Assembly: GCA_035554995.1 (NCBI GenBank)
Contig: DATMHK010000073.1
Coordinates: forward strand, 8,238 to 72,237
Direction of reading: 5' to 3'
DNA length: 64,000 nt
Source: JAQBQB01 sp035554995
Lineage (GTDB): Bacteria; Gemmatimonadota; Gemmatimonadetes; Gemmatimonadales; Gemmatimonadaceae
The notes under the pieces are model-generated. The model ran no database searches and had not been told where the DNA came from. It was given only the letters and a program-made list of their open reading frames with translations. Positions 26,163-33,582 of the stretch are shown here, in pieces. The position numbers and the translations under genes are program-made. Each line of letters begins with the position of its first letter. Positions within the stretch are counted from its first letter, which is position 1.

Positions 26163-27155
26163 ATGAAGCGGCGAACGTTCCTCGGCGCCGTCGCGGCGTC
26201 GTCGGCTGCTGCTGTCCTTCCCGATCAACCGGTCGGGGCGAGCGTGCCAGCGCCTCCGAAGCCGACGACGATCACGCTCCTCGGGACCGGAACACCAGCG
26301 CCTTCGCTCGAGCGACAAGGCTCAGGGTATCTGATCGAGGTCGGCGACGATCTCATCGTCATGGACCACGGGCCGGGCGCACATCACCGATTGCTCGAGT
26401 CCAAGCACCGCGCGGTCGACGTGACCCACGCCTTCTTCACCCACCTGCACTACGACCATTGCATGGACTACGGTCGTCTGGTTCTGCAGCGTTGGGATCA
26501 AGGCGCGGACAAGATTCCGGATCTCCAGGTCTACGGTCCGCCACCGATCAAGCGGATGACCGAACAGTTGTTCGGTGAAGACGGCATCTACGGTCCGGAC
26601 ATTCGCGCGCGCATCGAACACCAGAGCAGCATCGACCAGTTCGCGGCGCGCGGCGGCGTCCCACCGCGCAAGCGGCCCGCGCCTCGCGTGACTGAGATCC
26701 ACGCCGGGAGCGTGATCGAGGGCAAAGGGTGGAAGCTGACCGTGGGCCACGCGCAGCATGTGCAGCCGTTCCTCGAGTGCGTCGCGTTCCGACTCGACGC
26801 GCTCGACGGCTCGCTGTGCTACACGGGTGATAGCGGCGCGCACGACGCGATCGTCGAGCTGGCCCGTGGCTGCGACATCCTCATTCACATGAACCACTAC
26901 TTCAGCGGCACCGCGCCCAGTCCGGCGTACCGGACGGCGTGCGGCAATCATCGCGACAACGCCCTCACCGCCAAGAAAGCGGGCGTGAAGACGCTCGTCC
27001 TCACCCACCTGCTCGCACAGATCGATCAGCCGCGCATCCGCGAGCAGATCGTCCACGAGATCCAAGACGTGTTCGACGGGAAGGTCGTTTGGGGAGAGGA
27101 TCTCATGCAGCTCACATTCGCCGTGCCCACCGTCGCGAAGATCGAGGGCTATTGA
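26163..27155 (+). CDS. Exported metallo-beta-lactamase-fold hydrolase
   Basis: 330 residues. The N-terminus MKRRTFLGAVAASSAAAVLP is a Tat-like signal (RRTFLG). The MBL fold begins ITLLGTGTPAPSLERQGSGY. The metal motif THLHYDH gives His 94, His 96, Asp 98 and His 99. YTGDSGAHDAIVELARGCDI carries the later Asp ligand and TLVLTHLL the final His. It resembles the ribonuclease Z/arylsulfatase-type branch of the superfamily. GGAGAG lies upstream of the ATG at 26163. The sulfatase gene starts two bases after the stop, so both act in one exported pathway, probably on a sulfated or esterified compound (inference). Confidence 0.87.
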   Translation: MKRRTFLGAVAASSAAAVLPDQPVGASVPAPPKPTTITLLGTGTPAPSLERQGSGYLIEVGDDLIVMDHGPGAHHRLLESKHRAVDVTHAFFTHLHYDHCMDYGRLVLQRWDQGADKIPDLQVYGPPPIKRMTEQLFGEDGIYGPDIRARIEHQSSIDQFAARGGVPPRKRPAPRVTEIHAGSVIEGKGWKLTVGHAQHVQPFLECVAFRLDALDGSLCYTGDSGAHDAIVELARGCDILIHMNHYFSGTAPSPAYRTACGNHRDNALTAKKAGVKTLVLTHLLAQIDQPRIREQIVHEIQDVFDGKVVWGEDLMQLTFAVPTVAKIEGY

Positions 27156-27157
27156 TC

Positions 27158-28585
27158 ATGTCCATCTCACGTCGAGCAGCCTCGTTCCTGACAATCGTGC
27201 TGCTCAGCGGGATCGCCTGTGTCACCACTCGCCCGGCGCCGGCTCGGACCGCGTCACGGCCGAACGTTGTGCTCATCTTCCCCGACAACCTCGGATGGGG
27301 AGAAGTCGGCGCGTACGGGAGTGTGCGCAACGTCCCGACGCCACGCCTCGACCGCATGGCCGCCGAGGGCATTCGGCTCAACAACTTCAACGTCGAGTTC
27401 TCCTGTACGGTGTCGCGCGCCGCACTGATGACGGGACGCTATGCGGCGCGTACCGGCGCCGCGCAGGAAGGCGGCATGACGCTCTGGGAGATCACAATCC
27501 CCGAAGCGCTCAAGCCACTCGGCTACGCCACTGCCTTGTTCGGGAAATGGCATCTGGGCGGCACCAACTGGCTCGGCAAGCGCGCGCCGACCGATCAGGG
27601 CTTCGACGAATGGTACGGCATCCCGATGACGAGCAACGAGGCGCAGACGACCACGTTGCCCGGCTACGACTCGACGAAGACTCCCGCGCCGTACATCTGG
27701 GAAGGCAAAGCCGGCGAAGTATCCAAGCGAGTGAAACTCTTCGATCTCCAGACTCGCCGCACGATCGATCGGGAGGCGGCTCAGCGGGGCATCGCGTTCA
27801 TGGAGCGAAACGTTCGCGAGCAGCGACCGTTCTTCCTCTACTACGCGATGACGCAGATCCACTTCCCGACGCTCACGCATCCCGACTTCATGGGCAAGAC
27901 GGGCGCGGGTGACATCGGCGACGCCATGGCCGAAGTCGATCACAACGTCGGTCTCGTTCTCGACGCGATCAAGCGACTCGGCATCGACGAAAACACGATG
28001 GTGTTGTGGTGTGCCGACAACGGCGCGGAAGGTCGGCGTCCGTGGCGCGGCACGTCAGGCCCATGGACCGGCTTCTACAACACGGTCATGGAAGGCGGCA
28101 TCCGCACGCCGTGCATCATTCGGTGGCCCGGTCACATTCCCGGTGGTCAGGTCTCGAACGATATCGTCCACGAGATCGACTTTTTCCCGACGATCGCCGC
28201 CGCGGTGGGCGCCCCAGAGATCGTCCCGAAGGATCGCGCTATTGACGGGGTCAACGAGCTCCCCTTCCTGGAAGGAAAGCAAGCCCACTCGAATCGCGAG
28301 AGCGTCCTGCACTTCACTGGCGGAACCTCGGTGCGCGCCGTGAAATGGCACGACTGGAAGCTCCACTATGCGTTCCAGCCGGAGCCCGGAACGCCCGTTC
28401 AGCCGGCGATGAAGCTGTTCAATCTGCGCGCGGATCCGAAGGAAGAGACGGACGTGCTGGAGGCGAATCCGTGGGCGCTCAGCGTGATGGACAAGCTCGT
28501 CGCGGATTTCAACCAGAGCGCTGCACGATATCCACACGTGCCGCCGGGAGCGCCGGACCCGTACGTTCCGCCGGTGCGTCCGTAA
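27158..28585 (+). CDS. Sulfatase-family hydrolase (arylsulfatase-like), lipoprotein
   Basis: 475 residues. The signal ends LLSGIAC, a lipobox. The sulfatase fold begins PNVVLIFPDNLGWGEVGAYG and keeps FGKWHLGG, GFDEWYGIP, MTQIHFP and WCADNGAEGRR. The modification site reads CTVSRAALMTGRYAARTG with Cys 83; the third position is Val where the usual motif has Pro or Ala. Maturation of the Cys to formylglycine is therefore uncertain. The gene follows the MBL hydrolase by two bases. The substrate is unknown. Confidence 0.9.
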   Translation: MSISRRAASFLTIVLLSGIACVTTRPAPARTASRPNVVLIFPDNLGWGEVGAYGSVRNVPTPRLDRMAAEGIRLNNFNVEFSCTVSRAALMTGRYAARTGAAQEGGMTLWEITIPEALKPLGYATALFGKWHLGGTNWLGKRAPTDQGFDEWYGIPMTSNEAQTTTLPGYDSTKTPAPYIWEGKAGEVSKRVKLFDLQTRRTIDREAAQRGIAFMERNVREQRPFFLYYAMTQIHFPTLTHPDFMGKTGAGDIGDAMAEVDHNVGLVLDAIKRLGIDENTMVLWCADNGAEGRRPWRGTSGPWTGFYNTVMEGGIRTPCIIRWPGHIPGGQVSNDIVHEIDFFPTIAAAVGAPEIVPKDRAIDGVNELPFLEGKQAHSNRESVLHFTGGTSVRAVKWHDWKLHYAFQPEPGTPVQPAMKLFNLRADPKEETDVLEANPWALSVMDKLVADFNQSAARYPHVPPGAPDPYVPPVRP

Positions 28586-28594
28586 CAGGAGTTG

Positions 28595-29116
28595 CTACTG
28601 CTTCGTGTAGACGGTCCGCGTCGTCGACGGTGGTCCACCCAACACGCCGCCTCTCGTGGTTTCCACGATCAAACGCGTTGGAGACTCGAGCGACAGTCGC
28701 CGTTTGACTTCGACTCGGAGCGAGTCACCGGCGCTTTCTGGATTCGCCGCGACGTAACGAGTGGTGATCACCAACGTCGAGCCGGTCCACGCGGCGCGTG
28801 AGAACTGTTCCTGGACGCCGAGTCCCATCATGACGGCATTCTTCGTCTCGGTGCCGTCGAGCGCGAAGGTAAACTTCAGCGGCGGCTGCATGTCGTAGCG
28901 GCTGAAGTATGGATACTCGACGACGAGGCGCGAGTCGTCCTGGGCGATCATCAGTGGGGTGCCCCAGCCGCTTCCAGGATTTCCTGTTACCGGACCGCGC
29001 CCGAGTGCCGTTGTGTCTGACGCGGCAGCCCAGCGTCCAGCGAAGCTTGGTTGCTGGGTGCTCGCCGTGCGCGCGATCGCCCCGGCGAGGGCTACGCTGA
29101 CAAAAAGAATCCTCAT
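28595..29116 (-). CDS. Small secreted beta-rich protein of unknown function
   Basis: 173 residues with a signal peptide ending TASTQQ. The mature part has a lipocalin-like pattern of short strands: FAGRWAAASD, LMIAQDDSRLVVEYPYFSRY, FALDGTETKNAVMMG, WTGSTLVITTRYV and RRLSLESPTRLIVETTR. The same order of motifs occurs in the protein at 53120-53608, so the two are paralogues. The ATG overlaps the stop of the upstream gene as TAATG, implying coupling. It is convergent with the sulfatase gene, nine bases apart. Confidence 0.75.
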   Translation of the reverse strand: MRILFVSVALAGAIARTASTQQPSFAGRWAAASDTTALGRGPVTGNPGSGWGTPLMIAQDDSRLVVEYPYFSRYDMQPPLKFTFALDGTETKNAVMMGLGVQEQFSRAAWTGSTLVITTRYVAANPESAGDSLRVEVKRRLSLESPTRLIVETTRGGVLGGPPSTTRTVYTKQ

Positions 29117-30264
29117 TACCGCGCCGAATTGAAGTGGCTCGACGCGAACCCCTCGGGCGACTTGGCTCTGACCTCCTCAAACCGGGAATAACCGAACGAC
29201 AGCGTCGCGGTCACAATGGTGCCTCGCGGCGCCTCGACCGGCCAGAGCGAAACGGCGCCGGTCACGGGTAAACGGAGTGTCGTTCCGGCAATCGCGACCT
29301 CCGCGTATTCGACGGAGAGGGTGCAGAATGCCCTATCGCCATTCAAGTATTCGAGCTCCAGGTGTCGCATGAGACGGCTCGCGGCGTCGACCCAGATCGT
29401 TCCTTGAATGCCGATTCCGCGACCGCGGGACGTCTCGCGAAATCGGATCCCACTCGCGCCGCCGCTCTCGAGGATCGTCGGCACGATGCAGTGCGTCCGG
29501 AGAAACGCGTCGTCGGTCAATTCACCCTCGTCGGGCAGGACGAGCGTGTTGCCCTTTCCAAATCCCTCCGAGGCGCGCCGCGCCCGGGTTCGTTCCGCGC
29601 GAACGTCGACGGAGTCCGGTTCGCTCAAAACCGTGTCTGCACGTTGCCGCTGCACAACCGGCCGGGATGGCACGGCCGTTTCGCTCGCCTGACCGAGCAC
29701 CCGTTGATAACGATACCGTCGGTCGAAGGCTCGGCGGATCTCGACGCCATTCCGTACTTCCTCCCACAACGCCGACAGGTACGGATCCTTCGCGACGCGG
29801 TCGCCCGTCAAGCATGCGTTCTCCGCATAGACCATTACGGTCGGCAGCGGAATGCCGATCATCGAAGCGCGGACCTCCTGCTCGGTCGTCTCACCAACCC
29901 GCACGTCGATCGGTGACGACAGCGCGGGCCGAAAGCCGATGCGCAGCAACTGGAGCCGGTATGTGCCGGACGGAACCGAATCGAACTGAAATCGACCTTG
30001 GGCGTTGGTAATACCCTGCCGACGAGCTCCGTCCTTCGAGTCGCTCAGGAGCAGTCGGACGAGAACGAAAGGAATTGGCGTCCCATCCGCCTCGGATCGA
30101 GCGACGCCTCGCACGGCTCCGACGCTGCCTTGTCCATTTGCGCGGAGGGCCAAACCAAGCGTCAGCGCGACGGCAACGAGCACACATGGCACCGTTCGAC
30201 CGGTACGTCGCGCGCGAACCGAAGATCGTTCGGCAGCTTCAAGGTTCGTTAGCTCGATCATCAT
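29116..30264 (-). CDS. Carboxypeptidase-regulatory-like secreted protein
   Basis: 382 residues. A signal/anchor (VLVAVALTLGLALRANGQ) is followed by a CarboxypepD_reg-like domain (about 50-125: VRGVARSEADGTPIPFVLVR, NAQGRFQFDSVPSGTYRLQL). A longer unassigned domain follows with two cysteines that may pair (ENACLTG and RTHCIVP). Proteins of this build are frequent in Gemmatimonadota and have no known role. Translation is coupled to the next gene. A GTTAGGC core (30286-30292, minus strand) lies just upstream. Confidence 0.75.
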   Translation of the reverse strand: MMIELTNLEAAERSSVRARRTGRTVPCVLVAVALTLGLALRANGQGSVGAVRGVARSEADGTPIPFVLVRLLLSDSKDGARRQGITNAQGRFQFDSVPSGTYRLQLLRIGFRPALSSPIDVRVGETTEQEVRASMIGIPLPTVMVYAENACLTGDRVAKDPYLSALWEEVRNGVEIRRAFDRRYRYQRVLGQASETAVPSRPVVQRQRADTVLSEPDSVDVRAERTRARRASEGFGKGNTLVLPDEGELTDDAFLRTHCIVPTILESGGASGIRFRETSRGRGIGIQGTIWVDAASRLMRHLELEYLNGDRAFCTLSVEYAEVAIAGTTLRLPVTGAVSLWPVEAPRGTIVTATLSFGYSRFEEVRAKSPEGFASSHFNSAR

Positions 30265-30287
30265 CGCTCTGCATTCATAGGGAGAGC

Positions 30288-30773
30288 CTAACGCACAGCG
30301 GCCAGTTGCGCGAACCGAATCCCGCCGCGGCTATCGACCTCACACCGGTACAGCAGCACTTCCGCCGCCCCAGCCCAATCTTCGCGGGTTCGGTCCAGCT
30401 CCTCCGCGTCACGCTCCTGCCGACTGCGCAACTCCGCTACCGAGGCATACGGCAGCTTGCGCCGATAGTCGGCACACGCGGCGGCGATGGGCCCGTCCTT
30501 CGCCGGCGAGTGAAACAACATGACTATGTGGCGGACCCCGTGCAGCTCGACCAGGTAGCGGCACTCGCGGCGAATCTGCTGTGCGCGGAGAAAGTCACGG
30601 CCACTCGCCGTGAGCGCGCCCGCGCCGCCAGGCACATAGAATCGATCATACCGGGTGACTCGAAGATGGTGCGCGAGAAACTCGTCGGTCGCCTCCTGCA
30701 GGCGTCCGTCGGAGCAGGCGATGACGAGCGTGCTTGGACGGTCTGGCGACCATATGCCGGATGCCGCCGTCAT
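30288..30773 (-). CDS. Beta-carbonic-anhydrase-like protein lacking one zinc ligand
   Basis: 161 residues. STLVIACSDGRLQEA (Cys 20, Asp 22), RFYVPGGAGAL and ELHGVRHIVMLFHSPAKDG (His 88) follow the order of beta-carbonic anhydrase motifs (CSDSR, RNAGN, HxxC). The final ligand is missing: where HxxCG is expected the sequence has HSPAK. The protein is therefore probably not a normal carbonic anhydrase; a binding or altered-metal role is possible. It ends with TAG inside GTTAGGC and is followed 23 bases later by the carboxypeptidase-regulatory-like gene. Confidence 0.65.
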   Translation of the reverse strand: MTAASGIWSPDRPSTLVIACSDGRLQEATDEFLAHHLRVTRYDRFYVPGGAGALTASGRDFLRAQQIRRECRYLVELHGVRHIVMLFHSPAKDGPIAAACADYRRKLPYASVAELRSRQERDAEELDRTREDWAGAAEVLLYRCEVDSRGGIRFAQLAAVR

Positions 30774-30828
30774 AGTCGTTTCCTCGCATGTGCATCCACC
30801 TGACGCCCGGGTTCAGCTGCGCGCGGAT

Positions 30829-30856
30829 AAAAAAAGCGCGCGGCAGAGCCGCGCGC
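30829..30856 (-). terminator. Intrinsic terminator of the barrel protein gene
   Basis: Read on the minus strand: stem gcgcgcggc (30856-30848), loop tct, stem gccgcgcgc (30844-30836), then seven T residues (30835-30829). This is a textbook rho-independent terminator 40 bases after the stop at 30896. Confidence 0.92.
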
Positions 30857-30895
30857 AATCCGAAACTGGTTCGGCAGTTGGTTAGCAAGCGAGGA

Positions 30896-31690
30896 TCACT
30901 TGTGCGCGACCGGCGTCGGTGGCGCGAACGTCTTCGATTTACCGAAGTGATAGACTCCGGCGAGACGATACTCCGTGCGACTGACCGTGGTCGGTTCGTC
31001 GATCGTCGTGCCCGAAAGCGCGCGAAATGACTGGTTGCCGGTGAAGGGATTGTGCCCTGACGACAGCGCCACTTCCGCCCGTCCGCTCCAGTGCTCGGCC
31101 GCCTTGACCTGGACGCCGAACGAAAACAGCGGTCCGATGGCGAACGGAGTCCCTGCGCCGTTCGACGTGACGAGCGGCGATTTCTCACTCAGCGACCACC
31201 ACGTGCCCTGGATTCCGAGCGTACCGTACGGAGTGACGCGCGCGCGCGACGGCAGCATGTACCGCATCACCTCGAGCGACAAGGTGTTCGTCTTCAACCT
31301 GCCGACGTCGTCGATATTCAACGCGTCCGAGCCGTTCCCATCGTCGGTCTTGAAATTCAAGTTGCTCGACGTGAAGCTGTAGTTCATGCGGAATCCCATG
31401 CGCAGTAGGATATCGACCCCCCCTCCCAGGCCGAGGTTGTATCCCGTCGCGCTCTGAAGTGCTCGTTGGCCGTCGACCGTGTTGGCGGCGTGCTGGAGAA
31501 CGAAGCGATGTCCGGTCGTGAATCCACCGTGCGCGTACGCATTCCAGTTGGGGCCTATGAGCGCTTTGATCACGTCGCGAACAAAGTCTGTTGCTTCCGC
31601 CTTGGTTGAATCCGCCTGGGCCCTCGAGATCGTCGGCAGTGCGACGAGCGAGCCGAGCAGGGCGACTACGAGCCAACGCGATTTCGACAT
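30896..31690 (-). CDS. Outer-membrane beta-barrel protein
   Basis: 264 residues with a signal peptide ending ISRAQ. The mature protein alternates glycine/aromatic strands: NAYAHGGFTTGHRFVLQHAA, LGLGGGVDILLRMGFRMNYS, TPYGTLGIQGTWWS, GPLFSFGVQVKAAEHWSG and YRLAGVYHFGK. It is probably an 8-strand barrel of the OmpA-like/outer-membrane beta-barrel class. It ends with a strong terminator and is divergent from the HExxH protein, with only about 82 bases between starts. Function unknown. Confidence 0.8.
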   Translation of the reverse strand: MSKSRWLVVALLGSLVALPTISRAQADSTKAEATDFVRDVIKALIGPNWNAYAHGGFTTGHRFVLQHAANTVDGQRALQSATGYNLGLGGGVDILLRMGFRMNYSFTSSNLNFKTDDGNGSDALNIDDVGRLKTNTLSLEVMRYMLPSRARVTPYGTLGIQGTWWSLSEKSPLVTSNGAGTPFAIGPLFSFGVQVKAAEHWSGRAEVALSSGHNPFTGNQSFRALSGTTIDEPTTVSRTEYRLAGVYHFGKSKTFAPPTPVAHK

Positions 31691-31772
31691 AGAATCAAGT
31701 CCAGGTAGAAATGGATTTGCCCGCGCCGGTGCCTATGCACGGGGCTGACGAACTGTCTCTGGCAGATCATCT

Positions 31773-33035
31773 GTGAATTCGCTCATGACGGCCGGCGGAA
31801 CCATTGGCACTTGGTCCACGCTTGCGCTCCTCGCGTCATCGGCGACGGCGCAGGTCGATCAGCAACGCGCACAAGAGTTCTTTAAAGAAGCCCAGGCGTT
31901 GTGCGAGCGGGACGGCGGCCGCCTCTGGGGTGTCTCGCTGTGCGGACCAATGGTGATCGCCGACCGACGGACGCAGACGCTGGCCACGAGCCAGCCCGCG
32001 CCCGACGGGCCTCGCCCGCCCGTGCTCGGCCTTGTGAACGCGCCAGTCCAGTGGGGCGGCGAGCGCTGGTCAGCGTTCTTCTGGGACTTCGTGATCGCTC
32101 AGACGCCGCGCGACCGTGGGGTGCTCTTCATCCACGAATTATTCCACCGGGTCCAACCACAGCTTGGACTGATCGCACCATCCCACCCGAACGAGCACGT
32201 CGATGCCGCCGACGGACGCTATTGGATGCGGCTCGAATGGCGCGCGCTCGCGCAGGCGCTCCGCACGTCGGGAGAACAGCGCAAGACCGCCGTCCGCGAC
32301 GCGCTCGCCTTCCGTCAGGCTCGGCGCACGCTGTATCCGGGCAGTGCCGAGACCGAGCGAGATGTCGAGATCACGGAAGGCCTCGCCCAGTACACAGGGG
32401 CCGTCGTTGCCGCATCGTCGCCGGAAGATGCGATCGCGAGTGCCGTCGATCTGGCGGCCCTCGACACGGTGGAATCCTTCGTTCGCTCGTTTCCGACCAC
32501 GTCCGGCGTGCTGTACGGTCTTCTGCTGGATGCGACATCGCCCGGGTGGACTCGGCGCATACGAAGCACCGACGATTTCGGCGCGCTGCTGATGCAGGGG
32601 CTCGCCGTTCAACCGGCCACCGACGCCGCGGCGGCCGCCGCCCGCCATGGGGGTGCTGAGGTTCGCGCGTTCGAGCAGCAACGCGAGCAGCGGCGGCAAG
32701 CACGCATCGCTGAATTGCGCCGCCGATTCGTCGACGGTCCAGTGCTTCAGACCCCGGGAGGCGGCAGCGCAGCTTCTGATTCTCGCGGCGCGACAGTGAT
32801 ACCAGACGTCGGGACCGTGTGGTTCGGCGCTTATCGGGCTTCGGGAAACTGGGGCACGCTCGAAGCCGAAAAGGGCGTGCTCGTTGCCAGTGACGGGAGT
32901 TGGCGCCGTGTCCCAGCGCCGCAACGGCGCGACTCCGTCACGTTTTACGGCGACGGATGGACCTTCAAGGCCGCGCCGGGATGGGTGATTCGGGACGGAC
33001 CAAGGCGGGGCGACTACCAAGTCGTTCGGCCGTAG
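31773..33035 (+). CDS. Secreted protein with HExxH zinc-protease-like motif
   Basis: 420 residues from GTG at 31773 (or 416 from ATG at 31785; no clear ribosome site for either). A signal peptide ends LASSATAQ. VLFIHELFHRVQ gives HExxH with His 121, Glu 122 and His 125, and GRYWMRLEWRAL or EITEGLAQYTG downstream could supply a glutamate ligand. This is gluzincin-like, but I recognise no family. The C-terminal third has short strands (GTVWFGAYRASGNWGTLEAE, ATVIPDVG) like a separate beta domain. Peptidase activity is inferred from the motif alone. Confidence 0.75.
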   Translation: MNSLMTAGGTIGTWSTLALLASSATAQVDQQRAQEFFKEAQALCERDGGRLWGVSLCGPMVIADRRTQTLATSQPAPDGPRPPVLGLVNAPVQWGGERWSAFFWDFVIAQTPRDRGVLFIHELFHRVQPQLGLIAPSHPNEHVDAADGRYWMRLEWRALAQALRTSGEQRKTAVRDALAFRQARRTLYPGSAETERDVEITEGLAQYTGAVVAASSPEDAIASAVDLAALDTVESFVRSFPTTSGVLYGLLLDATSPGWTRRIRSTDDFGALLMQGLAVQPATDAAAAAARHGGAEVRAFEQQREQRRQARIAELRRRFVDGPVLQTPGGGSAASDSRGATVIPDVGTVWFGAYRASGNWGTLEAEKGVLVASDGSWRRVPAPQRRDSVTFYGDGWTFKAAPGWVIRDGPRRGDYQVVRP

Positions 33036-33067
33036 AGCTCACCCACGACACGGTCTTCAACGCGCGG

Positions 33068-33319
33068 TCAGCCGGGCCGACGATACCAAGCCTGATGGGC
33101 GGACGCTTTGCCGCAGGCCGGGCACATCGTCCACGCGAATTGCGCCGAGCAATGAGGACAGCGCGCGCGCGTGGCGAAGGTGTCAAATAGGCCGCCGCAG
33201 CCATCTGGACCGCAGGACCACTGCATCCCGACGCGCGGCGAGTAAGCGCAGGACGGACAGACGATGTCGGAACGAACTTCACCCCATCCCAACGGCGCCC
33301 GAGCGTGATCCATCACCAT
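33068..33319 (-). CDS. Small zinc-ribbon protein
   Basis: 83 residues with four Cys pairs: CPSC, C-GPDG-C, CPHC and CPACG, spaced as two zinc ribbons. No membrane segment. The ATG at 33319 has GGAG four bases upstream. The longer upstream frame is arginine-rich and looks non-coding. Its partner is unknown. It converges with the HExxH gene, 32 bases apart. Confidence 0.7.
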   Translation of the reverse strand: MVMDHARAPLGWGEVRSDIVCPSCAYSPRVGMQWSCGPDGCGGLFDTFATRARCPHCSAQFAWTMCPACGKASAHQAWYRRPG

Positions 33320-33582
33320 GCTCTCCGAGCCACAGTTTATGGCGACTGACTTCCAGGTCGCCGCTTGCCAAAGACCTCGACGATCGTGGCGACGACGGTG
33401 CCGATGTTCGTGAACCCGTGTTCTGCGCCTGCGGGAATACGCAAGAGTCACGCGCCACGCTGAACGCCGTTTCAAACCCTCCGGTCGACTGAGGTGTCAT
33501 CTTCGGGGATGGGCGTCGAGGACGTCGCCCCGCTTCGACTGCCTCTCGACGTCGAACTGCTCTGCATCAAGGGACCACGAGA

